Source of the DNA: Bacteroidota bacterium
Lineage (GTDB): Bacteria; Bacteroidota; Bacteroidia; UKL13-3
Direction: 5' to 3'
DNA: 64,000 nucleotides
Assembly: GCA_947507965.1 (NCBI GenBank)
Contig: CANNQU010000001.1
Location: 43,948-107,947, forward strand
Positions within the stretch are counted from its first letter, which is position 1; the number at the start of each line of letters is the position of its first letter. Positions 35,756 through 44,724 of the stretch are shown here, in pieces. Position numbers and translations under genes: made by a program. The notes below the pieces were generated by a model. It saw only the letters and a list, made by a program, of their open reading frames with translations. It ran no database searches and was not told the DNA's origin.

Positions 35756-37003
35756 TTACATACTCTTCGCTATTTTAACACCATTAATATACACGCACTC
35801 GATCATATCTTCTCCGAAAGTATATGGCATCAGTGCAAGTGAGTGCATGGGTTTGGTAAGAATAAAATTAGCCCTCTTCCCTTTTGATATAGAGCCCACC
35901 TCGTTTTGAAGTTCCAATGCAAAAGCGGCATTAATAGTGCATGCATTAAGGGCCTCTTCAGGCAATAATTTCATTTTTATACACGCAAGAGAAAGCAAAA
36001 AACTCATTCTTCCGTTCGGTGAGGTACCGGGATTATAATCAGATGCAATGCACAAAGCAGCACCCGCATCAACCAGCCTTCGTGCTGGAGCGTAAGGGAT
36101 ACCCAAAAAGAAGGAGGTACCCGGCAACACCGTAGCTATAAGACTTGATTGCGCTAATAATTTGATCTCCTCCTCGCCCACTTCTTCCAGATGATCAACA
36201 CTAATGGCATCATTATTAATGGCTACCTGAACACCCCCGGTTAGGCCTAATTCGTTACCATGAATTTTAGGTTTTAATCCATATTTTGAGGCCGCAGCGA
36301 GTATTTTATTGGATTCATCCATGGAAAAAAAGCCTTTATCGCAAAAAACATCAATATAATCAGCTAGTTTTTCTTCGGCAATGATGGGCAACATCTCATT
36401 TATGATTAGGTTAATATAGCCTTCATGATGTTGCCTGAACTCCTGTGGATAAGCATGTGCGCCTAAGAATGTTGCTCTCACGGGTATGGGCAGTTCCTTT
36501 TTTAGCCTGGCAATAACACGCAACATTTTCAGTTCATCCACCACCGTTAAACCATACCCGCTTTTAATTTCTAGTGCACCGGTACCTTGCTCTATTAAAT
36601 GCAACGCTCTAACCTTGGCGTCTAGAAACAATTGCTCTTCAGTACACTGTTGAAGGCGTTTCGACGAATTCAGTATCCCCCCACCTCGCTGGGCAATCTC
36701 CTCGTATGATAATCCGTTTATTTTATCTACGAATTCATTTTCACGGGTGGCAGCAAATACAATATGGGTATGACTATCTACAAATGCAGGTACTATAAAT
36801 CGGCCCGTACAATCAATGGTACGTTCAGAGGCCAAAGTCGAATACGTATCATCGGAGCCAAAATCTACGATTTTTCCATTCTCACATAAGAGCCAAGCAT
36901 GGTTCATTTGCTCTAGTTGTTGCAACGCCTTTCCTCTTAATGGATGTAGAGGAGTTTCGAGGCTTGCTACGAGCGACTTGATGTTTACAAATAAGGTGCG
37001 CAT
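35756..37003 (-). CDS. hutI: Imidazolonepropionase
   Basis: This 415-residue amidohydrolase converts 4-imidazolone-5-propanoate to N-formimidoyl-L-glutamate, the third step of histidine degradation. Signatures: VPAFVDSHTHIVFAATRENEF (metal ligands), GTGALEIKSGYGLTVVDELKMLRVI, the catalytic block KIHGNELGLTGG, AISVDHLEEVGEEEI, and ASDYNPGTSPNGRMSFLLSLAC. Length and motifs are normal. No other hut gene is in the window, so the pathway is dispersed or incomplete. The lipoprotein gene upstream is divergent, with 145 bases between starts. Confidence 0.96.
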   Translation of the reverse strand: MRTLFVNIKSLVASLETPLHPLRGKALQQLEQMNHAWLLCENGKIVDFGSDDTYSTLASERTIDCTGRFIVPAFVDSHTHIVFAATRENEFVDKINGLSYEEIAQRGGGILNSSKRLQQCTEEQLFLDAKVRALHLIEQGTGALEIKSGYGLTVVDELKMLRVIARLKKELPIPVRATFLGAHAYPQEFRQHHEGYINLIINEMLPIIAEEKLADYIDVFCDKGFFSMDESNKILAAASKYGLKPKIHGNELGLTGGVQVAINNDAISVDHLEEVGEEEIKLLAQSSLIATVLPGTSFFLGIPYAPARRLVDAGAALCIASDYNPGTSPNGRMSFLLSLACIKMKLLPEEALNACTINAAFALELQNEVGSISKGKRANFILTKPMHSLALMPYTFGEDMIECVYINGVKIAKSM

Positions 37004-37089
37004 TATTATTAATAAGCTTCAAAGCAACGCTAAAAAACGGGAAGTGAAAAAATAAAGTTTCGAGACAATTTATGGCATAATTTTTGATT

Positions 37090-37119
37090 TTGGTTTACAT
37101 ATATAAAAGTTTACCTTTG
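37090..37119 (+). promoter_or_regulatory. Full Bacteroidota promoter: TTG-N19-TACCTTTG
   Basis: TTG at 37090-37092 is followed, after exactly 19 bases, by TACCTTTG at 37112-37119. This is the -33/-7 arrangement known for Bacteroidota. The predicted start point near 37123-37126 leaves a leader of about 25 bases before the ATG at 37149. Confidence 0.7.
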
Positions 37120-37148
37120 CATAACTAAACAATAATATCATTTCAAAT

Positions 37149-38015
37149 ATGAAATCCTTAAAATCACTTTTTATTTTAGCTGTCTGCATTATTTCAGCTT
37201 TTGTTCTTACCTCTTCTTCATGCGGTAAAGTATGTACTGCACCTAAAATTACATTTGACCCTTCAGGTGGCACCATGACAAAAGCCCCAAAAGAGGTAGT
37301 ATCTTTAAATATTGTTGTTACCGGAGAGGTTGACAATATTAAATCGATTACGATATCTAAATCTTCCAATGGGGTAAATCAGGCCGACTTTATTTCAATA
37401 CCCAGTGTTGGAGAAAAAGGAAAAACGGTAGCATTGGTTGATACCGTTCCAGCAAGCATAACCTATGGTTCCGTAATAACCTATACCGTAACTGCGATAA
37501 GCGACTGTAAAGATGCTACACCAGAAATGAAAACGTTAACCATAACCATCGGCCCTTCATCAACAATTATTCCTGATAGCGTTGGAAACAACCAAGGACC
37601 TCGTCTTTTTAGTCGTTATTCGGTAAGCTCGATTAACTGTTCAGCCTATAAACTGGTTGCGCCTCCATTAGATGGTCAACGTTTCTCTGGCCAACCCAAT
37701 GATGAGAAAGACCTTCGTGATTCTATTATTACCCGCGACCCGTTTTCATCAGCAGCACGTTGGGGTTCTCGTAATGGCAGCAAATTTGTAAAAGCCGTTG
37801 GCTTCAACTGGGCTACCGCCTCACCTCAAAGTATAATAGCTGCGTATAATGCGGGGGTTCCATCGGGGTTAGTATCTCTTGCCGTAGGCGACTTAATTAT
37901 TGTAAACATAAAAAACCAAAACACCTACGCTTTAATAAAAATAAAAGGATTTGTTGATACCGGTGCCGGTGATGACGAAGACTGTACGATTTTTGCTTAC
38001 AAATTAGCACAGTAA
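37149..38015 (+). CDS. Predicted lipoprotein of unknown function
   Basis: This is a 288-residue protein I do not recognise. It has an N-terminal signal (LKSLFILAVCIISAFVLTSSSC) with a likely lipidation Cys at residue 25, then a beta-rich domain (TFDPSGGTMTKAPKEVVSLNIVVTGEV, SITYGSVITYTVTAISDC). The second half is of mixed character (KLVAPPLDGQRFSGQPNDEKDLRDSI, FVKAVGFNWATASPQSIIAAYN) and ends DDEDCTIFAYKLAQ. No T9SS tail is present. It is a self-contained unit with a full consensus promoter and a strong terminator, so it may be well expressed. An outer-membrane surface lipoprotein is plausible. Confidence 0.7.
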   Translation: MKSLKSLFILAVCIISAFVLTSSSCGKVCTAPKITFDPSGGTMTKAPKEVVSLNIVVTGEVDNIKSITISKSSNGVNQADFISIPSVGEKGKTVALVDTVPASITYGSVITYTVTAISDCKDATPEMKTLTITIGPSSTIIPDSVGNNQGPRLFSRYSVSSINCSAYKLVAPPLDGQRFSGQPNDEKDLRDSIITRDPFSSAARWGSRNGSKFVKAVGFNWATASPQSIIAAYNAGVPSGLVSLAVGDLIIVNIKNQNTYALIKIKGFVDTGAGDDEDCTIFAYKLAQ

Positions 38016-38036
38016 TAACGAAAAATAGTTGTAAAG

Positions 38037-38069
38037 AAACCTTTCTTCCACCGGAAGAGAGGTTTTTTT
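38037..38069 (+). terminator. Strong Rho-independent terminator
   Basis: A 13-bp stem (38037-38049 with 38053-38065, one G-T pair) is closed by the three-base loop ACC and followed by seven T. It lies 21 bases after the stop of the lipoprotein gene. Confidence 0.93.
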
Positions 38070-38369
38070 ATATCCATTGCCTTTTGCAAATTAACTTATA
38101 AAGATGTGTTGTTAGGAAGTTTACATGATGCTATTAGCCATACCTCCATATAATGGACTTGTGGCATAACCACCATTATTTTAGAAAGTTATAAACATCA
38201 TGTACATTAATGTTTGAGGCATTTAAAGTTGTTTCACCTAACTTCTTCACAACAATTGCACATTTTTTCAAAATTGTTGGTATCATTATATATGTTGTGT
38301 GGTTGCATATTAAAAAGTTTATTTGAAAAGTAAAGTGAAATAAATAATACTAAAAGGAGCACCGAAAGA
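38070..38369. other. 300-bp leader region of dnaB with inverted repeat
   Basis: No gene is seen in this AT-rich stretch between the terminator and dnaB. It holds a perfect 8-bp inverted repeat, CAACAATT (38250-38257) and AATTGTTG (38272-38279), with a 14-base spacer. A TTTATTTG near 38319-38326 is one mismatch from the -7 consensus. AAGGAG at about 38353-38358, 11 bases before the ATG, is one of the few Shine-Dalgarno-like sequences in the window. Confidence 0.5.
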
Positions 38370-39902
38370 ATGGATGACATCATTAAAACGACGAATATTC
38401 GAACCGCGTTAAAGAATAAACAAATTCAGGTAGGACCGAATAGTGAAGGGAAATTACCTCCACAGGTTTTAGATTTAGAAGAAAGTGTATTGGGTGCCAT
38501 TATGCTCGATAAGGAAGCGATTAATACCGTAGTAGAAATTTTACAGCCGGAAAGTTTTTATAAAGATTCCCATCTCACTATTTTCAAGGCGATGATTAGC
38601 TTATACACAAAATCGGAGCCTATCGATTTATTAACCGTTACACAAGAGTTACGCGAGCAGGGCTCTTTGGATATGGTAGGTGGAGCTTATTTCATCACCC
38701 AGCTTACGGCACGTCTTACCTCTGCAGCTAATGTTGAGTTTCACGCCCGCATTATTCAGGAAAAACACATTCAACGACAACTCATAAAAATATCCAACGA
38801 CACCATTCGCAACGCCTATGAAGACACGAGTGATGTTTTTGAATTGCTCGATAAAACAGAGCGTACAATGTTTGAACTCACCAATGGCTTGATGAACAAA
38901 CAAAACAGAAGCATCAGAGATTTATTAGTTCAATCGCTGAAGGAACTGCAGAAAGTTAAAGAAAACTCAAATGACATCAGCGGTGTTCCCACTGGTTTCG
39001 CCGAATTGGATCGCCTTACGTCGGGCTTCCAGAAATCGAACCTCATTATTATTGCGGCACGCCCCGGTATGGGTAAAACCGCCTTTGTGCTTTCCATTGC
39101 TCGCAATTTAGGAGTAAATTATAAGCGCGCTGTAGCTATTTTCTCATTGGAGATGAGTAGCATTGAATTGGTTAATCGATTATTGAGTATTGAGTCGCAA
39201 ATACCGGGTCAAACGATACGTGATGGAAAATTAGATAGTGCACAATGGGAACAAGTGATGACCAAAATCGCAGTACTTAATGAAGCTCCTATTTTTATCG
39301 ATGACACGCCTCAACTTTCGGTTTTCGAATTGCGCGCTAAAGCCCGTCGTTTGAAACAGCAACACAATATTTCGCTATTGATTGTCGATTATTTGCAACT
39401 CATGCGTGCCGAGCAATCCAACAATAAAAATGGAACACGGGAACAAGAAATAAGTTATATCTCACGATCATTAAAAGCATTAGCTAAAGAGCTGGAGATA
39501 CCGGTGATTGCCTTATCGCAGTTAAGCCGTGATGTAGAAAAGCGCACCAATAGTAAAAAACCGGTATTGAGCGATTTGCGAGAATCGGGTTCCATAGAGC
39601 AAGATGCCGATATGGTTATGTTTTTATATCGCCCCGAATACTACCATATTGCTGAATTTGATAATGGAGAGTCGTCGGATGGTATGGCAGAAATTATTAT
39701 TGAAAAACACCGTAACGGCTCCCAAGGAGCAATAAAAACCCGCTTCATCAAGGAGTTTGCACTGTTCACCGATAGTGGAATGCATGGTTATGAAGAGGGT
39801 AACTTTTCGTCGAAAGGTAGTTATACTTCTCCCCCCGAAGATGGAGTCGGAAGAATTACCAAAAGTTCAAAAATGAATGATGATGACGATGACCCTTTTT
39901 AA
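38370..39902 (+). CDS. dnaB: Replicative DNA helicase
   Basis: The 510-residue protein is the hexameric 5'-3' helicase of the replication fork. The N-terminal primase-interacting domain starts at PPQVLDLEESVLGAIMLDKEAI. The RecA-like domain carries Walker A ARPGMGKTAF (GMGKT at 233-237), Walker B LLIVDYLQLM, and SRSLKALAKELEIPVIALSQLSRDVEKR. The DLRESGSIEQDADMVMFLYRPEYY block follows, then an acidic tail (MNDDDDDPF). No intein interrupts the usual insertion sites. A good AAGGAG precedes the ATG, unusual for this genome. It is monocistronic, since flanking genes lie behind a terminator or on the other strand. Confidence 0.97.
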   Translation: MDDIIKTTNIRTALKNKQIQVGPNSEGKLPPQVLDLEESVLGAIMLDKEAINTVVEILQPESFYKDSHLTIFKAMISLYTKSEPIDLLTVTQELREQGSLDMVGGAYFITQLTARLTSAANVEFHARIIQEKHIQRQLIKISNDTIRNAYEDTSDVFELLDKTERTMFELTNGLMNKQNRSIRDLLVQSLKELQKVKENSNDISGVPTGFAELDRLTSGFQKSNLIIIAARPGMGKTAFVLSIARNLGVNYKRAVAIFSLEMSSIELVNRLLSIESQIPGQTIRDGKLDSAQWEQVMTKIAVLNEAPIFIDDTPQLSVFELRAKARRLKQQHNISLLIVDYLQLMRAEQSNNKNGTREQEISYISRSLKALAKELEIPVIALSQLSRDVEKRTNSKKPVLSDLRESGSIEQDADMVMFLYRPEYYHIAEFDNGESSDGMAEIIIEKHRNGSQGAIKTRFIKEFALFTDSGMHGYEEGNFSSKGSYTSPPEDGVGRITKSSKMNDDDDDPF

Positions 39903-40051
39903 CGTATGGCTCTAAAATGTTAAAGGTCGTAAGCAGCACCTAACCTTACCGTGTCTATTCGCAATTTGCTTTAGTGCCTTCACCCCAACTTTTCAATGGG
40001 CATTGACTACGGTTTTAGAGAAAATAATTGACGTTTGTGTATACCAAAACA

Positions 40052-40774
40052 TTAAAATGCCGCTTCTATCATCGGCACTTCCACCACTAAAATCTTAGAA
40101 TGTTTTTTTGTTTCCAAGGTAATCTTCTCTGTATCCCAAACTCCAATAGCATCCCTGCGCTCGAGTAGCTGTTCGGCAATAGATACACATCCATCGATCA
40201 AAAGAATAAAAGCACCATTACCTTTCATTCGTACCACATATTCGAGCGTTTGGTTTTCATCGAATGTTCCGATACTAAAAAAAGCATCTTGATTAATCCA
40301 GATACTATCGTCTTCGTTAGTGGGTGAAACAAGCATAGAAAAAGAATTGTGGCTAAATTCAAGTGGAAACGATTTTTGTTCATAACGAGGAATGATATCG
40401 CGAACCTTTGGGAAAATCCAAAGTTGAAACAACTCCAAAACCTCTGTTTTCGATGCATTAAACTCGGAATGATACACTCCTGTTCCAGCACTCATAATTT
40501 GAACATCACCAACCTTTATGACACCGCTATTTCCCATACTATCGTTATGGGCTACAGCGCCACGCAATGGTATCGTTACGATTTCCATATTATCATGAGG
40601 GTGCGTACCAAAACCCATTCCGGCTTCAATTTTATCATCATTTAAGACACGTAACGCACCAAAATTGTTTTTTTGGGGATGATACCAATTGGCGAATGAG
40701 AAATAATGGTGTGCGTCGAGCCAGCCGTGATGAGCATGGCCTCGTTCAATTGCTGGATGTAGTATTATCTTCAT
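40052..40774 (-). CDS. Pirin-family protein (YhaK-like bicupin)
   Basis: The 240-residue protein has the pirin opening RGHAHHGWLDAHHYFSFANWYHP. The metal-binding cupin block is GMGFGTHPHDNMEIVTIPLRGAVAHNDSMGNSG, followed by GDVQIMSAGTGVYHSEFNAS. The His/Glu metal ligands of the N-terminal cupin are present. Some relatives oxidise quercetin in vitro; the natural role is unclear. It starts nine bases after the YihY gene, forming the end of a thioesterase-YihY-pirin operon. Confidence 0.92.
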   Translation of the reverse strand: MKIILHPAIERGHAHHGWLDAHHYFSFANWYHPQKNNFGALRVLNDDKIEAGMGFGTHPHDNMEIVTIPLRGAVAHNDSMGNSGVIKVGDVQIMSAGTGVYHSEFNASKTEVLELFQLWIFPKVRDIIPRYEQKSFPLEFSHNSFSMLVSPTNEDDSIWINQDAFFSIGTFDENQTLEYVVRMKGNGAFILLIDGCVSIAEQLLERRDAIGVWDTEKITLETKKHSKILVVEVPMIEAAF

Positions 40775-40783
40775 GATCTTAAT

Positions 40784-41785
40784 TTATTTGCGCCATTTAA
40801 TTTCATTTCCCTTCGATTCAACCTTCGCTTCAATTGAAGACTGCAATGCCTCTTTCAGCTCCTTACGTGCCTTTAGCACGGCATTCTCAATACTTACATT
40901 TAATTCAAAACCAATTTGAATAATCATACAATTAAACTGGATGAGCAAAAGAACTACAATTAAGGTACCTATAGAACCATAAATTTTATTGTAGGATGCG
41001 AAATTATTAACATAATAGGAGAATAAAATAGTTGAAAGTAGCGACAGGATAACCGCCAAGGTGGAACCTGTACTTATAAAATTCCATTTGTGTTTTTTCG
41101 ATGGAGCAAAGTAAAATATAGAAGAAATAGTAGTAAAAAATAAGGCAATAGAGATTATCCAACGAACCACAGTGAGCACCGTGACTACCGTTTTGCCTTT
41201 TATCAAGTGATGCGATAGGAGCCATTGCGTACCCCATTCACCGGCAGTAATTAACACGACGGAGCTAATGATTAACACACTAAAAAAGAGGGCTAGGAAA
41301 ATAGAGACGATTCTTTGCTTAACGAAGGTGCGCGTTTCCTTGGTATGGCTATATTTATTGAATAATTTCATTAAACTAAAGAATCCACTACTCGCAAAAT
41401 ATAAAGCGAGTGCAAAACCAAATGATAAAACACCGCTATGTTTTTTACGTAATATATCATTAATAGTAACCTTTATCGTTTCAAAGGTAGCCTTGTCGAG
41501 TATCTGTTCAAAAAACTTCAATACCTCATCTTTTGTATCATTGATAGGAATAAATGGAATAAGGGTGAATAGAAAAATAATGGCAGGAAAAAGAGCAATA
41601 AAAAAATCAAAAGCTAAGGCAGAAGCACGCATATTTAAATCCTCGTCAAGGATTTGCTTAAAGAAAAAATGCATCACATTGTAAATCGACTCACCTTGAA
41701 AACCGGGAAATGATACCCTTTTTGTAAATAAAATAAACTGCCGATAGAACAGAAAACGCTTTAAATGAGAGTGCAGCCATTTCAT
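40784..41785 (-). CDS. YihY/BrkB-family inner-membrane protein
   Basis: The 333-residue protein has six or so membrane segments. Family features: NMRASALAFDFFIALFPAIIFLFTLIPFIP near the N-terminus, HSGVLSFGFALALYFASSGFFSLMKLFNKY, and YGSIGTLIVVLLLIQFNCMIIQIGFELN near the C-terminus. A charged cytoplasmic tail follows. The family was once misnamed ribonuclease BN; its function is not settled. It lies between the thioesterase (21 bases upstream) and pirin (9 bases downstream) genes, one leftward operon. Confidence 0.92.
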   Translation of the reverse strand: MKWLHSHLKRFLFYRQFILFTKRVSFPGFQGESIYNVMHFFFKQILDEDLNMRASALAFDFFIALFPAIIFLFTLIPFIPINDTKDEVLKFFEQILDKATFETIKVTINDILRKKHSGVLSFGFALALYFASSGFFSLMKLFNKYSHTKETRTFVKQRIVSIFLALFFSVLIISSVVLITAGEWGTQWLLSHHLIKGKTVVTVLTVVRWIISIALFFTTISSIFYFAPSKKHKWNFISTGSTLAVILSLLSTILFSYYVNNFASYNKIYGSIGTLIVVLLLIQFNCMIIQIGFELNVSIENAVLKARKELKEALQSSIEAKVESKGNEIKWRK

Positions 41786-41806
41786 ACGGTGAAAATATAA
41801 TTTATT

Positions 41807-42214
41807 CTATATAAAGTAGGGCCTAAGTTTTTCTAACAGTTTAACAGGGCTGCGGCAAGGTCGTTTGGTATTCATATTTACCGATACAAGGGTAGCAAAG
41901 CCTGTAGTAATAAGTTTGTCGTTTCCATTATATATTTCATAATCAAAACGAGAACGAATAGCCGGCAAATCGTAAATCGCTGTTTTAATGATAAGCAAAT
42001 CGTCATAGTATGCCGGACTATGAAAGTTAAATCCTAAATCCAATACCGGCATCATAATTCCTTCCTCCTCAAATTGCTTGTACGTTAATCCCAAATCTCG
42101 TAAAGCATCCGTACGGCCAATTTCAAAGAAGGCCGCATAATTTCCATGATAAACAACGCCCATTTGGTCGGTTTCGCTGTACCGTACACGAACCTGAGTA
42201 GTAGATTGAAACAT
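41807..42214 (-). CDS. Acyl-CoA thioesterase, hot-dog fold (YbgC/4HBT type)
   Basis: The 135-residue protein matches the 4-hydroxybenzoyl-CoA thioesterase family. The signature RVRYSETDQMGVVYHGNYAAFFEIGRTDALRDLG contains the catalytic Asp in the TDQMGVVYHGNY loop; HSPAYYDDLLIIKTAI and SRFDYEIYNGNDKLITTGFATLVSVN follow. It hydrolyses acyl-CoA thioesters in the cytosol; chain-length preference is not readable. It is the first gene of the thioesterase-YihY-pirin unit, with a -7 box four bases before its ATG. Confidence 0.93.
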   Translation of the reverse strand: MFQSTTQVRVRYSETDQMGVVYHGNYAAFFEIGRTDALRDLGLTYKQFEEEGIMMPVLDLGFNFHSPAYYDDLLIIKTAIYDLPAIRSRFDYEIYNGNDKLITTGFATLVSVNMNTKRPCRSPVKLLEKLRPYFI

Positions 42215-42218
42215 ACGG

Positions 42219-42226
42219 CAAATTTA
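42219..42226 (-). promoter_or_regulatory. -7 promoter box (TAAATTTG) of the thioesterase operon
   Basis: An exact TAnnTTTG match on the minus strand is followed by ccgt and the ATG at 42214. The four-base gap predicts leaderless transcription of the operon's first gene. Confidence 0.45.
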
Positions 42227-42396
42227 TTCAATTTAATGCTGAATTTTTAAGATTCAATGCTTTTTTTTAAATCGAAGCATAAAACCGAATGAGTCAAGTA
42301 GAAAGGAGCAATTAAAAATACGTTTCCATTCTCTCCTAGGCATAACCATAATAAAAATATTTTACATGTAATTTCAAAATATTATTTTTACAGAGC

Positions 42397-43434
42397 ATGA
42401 AATTAAAAAAGAAAAAGAAAAAGTTCTTGCTTTTTTCTGGGCTCTTACTAATCTTGGCTTTTTGGGCCGCCTACTCTTTGGTTTTAAAAGGCAATATTGT
42501 ATTGGCATCAAACAATGAGAAGGAATATCTCTATATACCCACTGGTGCGTGCTTTGAAGATGTGGTGACGCTTTTGAAGAGCAAGCATTTACTGAAAGAG
42601 GAACACAGCTTTATCCTTTTGGCCAAAAGCATTGGTTATACGAAGGAAGTGCATGCCGGGAAATACCTCTTAAAAAACAATATGACGAATTTCGAAGTCG
42701 TACGCCTCTTGAAGTCGGGTAGGCAAGAGCCGGTGAAACTCATCATAAAAGGCTCACAGAGTGAACAGAATTTTTTACAGTACGTAAGTAATAATTTAGA
42801 AATCACCTATGAGGAATTAAGCCAGAAATTTACTAACGAAGCCTACTTAAAAGAAAAATATTTAACTAAAGAAACGGCCTCGAGCCTAATTATTCCGAAT
42901 ACGTACGAAATGTATTGGAACACTTCACTAGAGAAGTTCCTCGAAAAGATGAACGCTGCTTATGAAAAATTTTGGAATGAGAAACGAATTATTCAATGTA
43001 AAGAAGCTGGTTTAACAAAGGCAGAAGTAGTGACTCTGGCGAGCATCATTGAAAAAGAGACAGATCAAAATAAAGACCTGCCCATAATTGCAGGCGTATA
43101 TATCAACCGCCTTGCCAAAGGAATGAAGCTACAGGCCGATCCAACGGTATTGTTTGCACTACACGATGTTACTTCAAAAAGGGTATACAACAAAATGCTA
43201 GAGTATAACTCAACTTATAATACGTATCTATACTCTGGTCTGCCACCTGGCCCTATCTGTATTCCGGCGATACAATCGGTTGATGCTGTTTTAAATTACC
43301 AAAAACACAACTTCATTTATTTCTGTGCCCGAGCCGACGGGAGTGGTTATAGCGACTTCACAGCACAGTATAGCGAACATTTATTGAATGCCAAAAAGTA
43401 TAGAATGTATCTAGAAGAACATCATGTTAAATAA
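42397..43434 (+). CDS. mltG: Endolytic murein transglycosylase
   Basis: The 345-residue YceG-like protein has a Lys-rich cytoplasmic start (MKLKKKKKKF), one inner-membrane helix (FLLFSGLLLILAFWAAYSLVL) and a periplasmic LysM-like region. In the catalytic domain, EVVTLASIIEKETDQ supplies the catalytic Glu219; IAGVYINRLAKGMKLQADPTVLFAL and YNTYLYSGLPPGPICIPAIQSVDAVLNY complete the family block. It cleaves nascent glycan strands and helps set their length. The run of A-rich Lys codons at the start is a potential slippage site but the frame is intact. Confidence 0.96.
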   Translation: MKLKKKKKKFLLFSGLLLILAFWAAYSLVLKGNIVLASNNEKEYLYIPTGACFEDVVTLLKSKHLLKEEHSFILLAKSIGYTKEVHAGKYLLKNNMTNFEVVRLLKSGRQEPVKLIIKGSQSEQNFLQYVSNNLEITYEELSQKFTNEAYLKEKYLTKETASSLIIPNTYEMYWNTSLEKFLEKMNAAYEKFWNEKRIIQCKEAGLTKAEVVTLASIIEKETDQNKDLPIIAGVYINRLAKGMKLQADPTVLFALHDVTSKRVYNKMLEYNSTYNTYLYSGLPPGPICIPAIQSVDAVLNYQKHNFIYFCARADGSGYSDFTAQYSEHLLNAKKYRMYLEEHHVK

Positions 43435-43491
43435 CAAAATGAATTCACGTTAAAGAAAAATTTCTATGGGAATTAATAATGTAAACTAAAA

Positions 43492-44724
43492 ATGTTAAAG
43501 AAAAAATCAAAGCTGCCTTTTATAACGGTTCTTATACGAGATGCCTTTTTTTGCGCTTCTTTTATCTATTTGATGTTGCAGGCCATACAATTGGTACCTT
43601 TAAATTCGGCCTGGTTTCAACCTGCAAGCAACGCCTTTAAAGATTTTGACTGGAGTGATATCTATTTCTCCAAAATAAAACATTTAAACAATAGTAGTGT
43701 ACAGAACCAAAACATCGTTGTCATTAACATTGAAAATGCAACAAGAGCAGAAATTGCGGCCACATTACTAAAACTTAACAACGTAGATGTTAAAGTAATA
43801 GGACTTGATGTGTTATTCCGTGAATCAAAAGACAGCATATCGGATGCCTTACTCGACAGCTCGATCGTTCTCTTTGGGAGAAAAATTGTTGTAGCCTGTT
43901 ATGCCGACTCCACCGATGGGAATAAGATCTATAGCATTCAACCTGCTCATGTTCCAAAAGCTAAGAATACCAATCACTTGGGATATGTAAATTTTATCGG
44001 TAATGAGAATGAAACCGTACGTGCCTTTTATGAGACTCAGAGCTATAAAAAGGAGAAGATTGGATCTTTCGCATTAAATACCTTTTTAAAGTACCATAAC
44101 CAACAAGACTTCAGCACTGCTAATGACCATTTGAAAAGTGATAAGATCATTATTCCATATCAATCAAAATCAGAGCATTACACCACTTTTTCCTATCATG
44201 AAATCGTTGATTCAACCATAAATTTTGAAATCTTAAGAACTAAAATCGTCTTGATCGGATATGGTGGCAGTTCCGATGGCTCAACCGTAATTGATGACAA
44301 GCATTTTACTCCTCTGAATGAAAATTATGCAGGAAAAGCATTGCCTGATATGTTTGGCATTTACATTCATGCCAATATTATTGAAGCCTATATTAACAAC
44401 TATACGATTTTTACGCCTCCACGATTTTTACAGATTCTTGTTTGTATTGTAGTAATATGCTTGTTTTTGATACTATACTTATATTGGGAGAGGGAAGGAA
44501 GTGTATGGCAAAATATCATTGAGATTATCTTACAACTACTCTTTGGCTTTGTTATTTTAATGCTGGCTATTTACTTTTTAAGTTCGAATGGAATCAAATG
44601 GGATATTGGCGAGATGATTGCAGCTGTTGCGCTTGCCGAGGCACTCGTTGGGGTTTATAAAGTTATTATTTATTACTTGAGCAAGGTATATAACTTTAAA
44701 AGTATTTTTAAAAATGAAGATTAG
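43492..44724 (+). CDS. CHASE2-domain membrane protein without output domain
   Basis: The 410-residue protein has one N-terminal membrane helix (FFCASFIYLMLQAIQLV). A periplasmic CHASE2 sensor follows at about 30-300 (NIVVINIENATRAEIAATLLKL, VKVIGLDVLFRESKDSISDALL, KIVLIGYGGSSDGSTVIDDKHFTPL, GKALPDMFGIYIHANIIEAYI). Three C-terminal helices come next (ILVCIVVICLFLILYLY, LLFGFVILMLAIYFL, MIAAVALAEALVGVYKVI). CHASE2 usually feeds a kinase, cyclase or FHA domain, but here only about 15 residues follow the last helix. Its end overlaps the next gene by 11 bases, so that secreted protein is its likely partner. Confidence 0.88.
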   Translation: MLKKKSKLPFITVLIRDAFFCASFIYLMLQAIQLVPLNSAWFQPASNAFKDFDWSDIYFSKIKHLNNSSVQNQNIVVINIENATRAEIAATLLKLNNVDVKVIGLDVLFRESKDSISDALLDSSIVLFGRKIVVACYADSTDGNKIYSIQPAHVPKAKNTNHLGYVNFIGNENETVRAFYETQSYKKEKIGSFALNTFLKYHNQQDFSTANDHLKSDKIIIPYQSKSEHYTTFSYHEIVDSTINFEILRTKIVLIGYGGSSDGSTVIDDKHFTPLNENYAGKALPDMFGIYIHANIIEAYINNYTIFTPPRFLQILVCIVVICLFLILYLYWEREGSVWQNIIEIILQLLFGFVILMLAIYFLSSNGIKWDIGEMIAAVALAEALVGVYKVIIYYLSKVYNFKSIFKNED

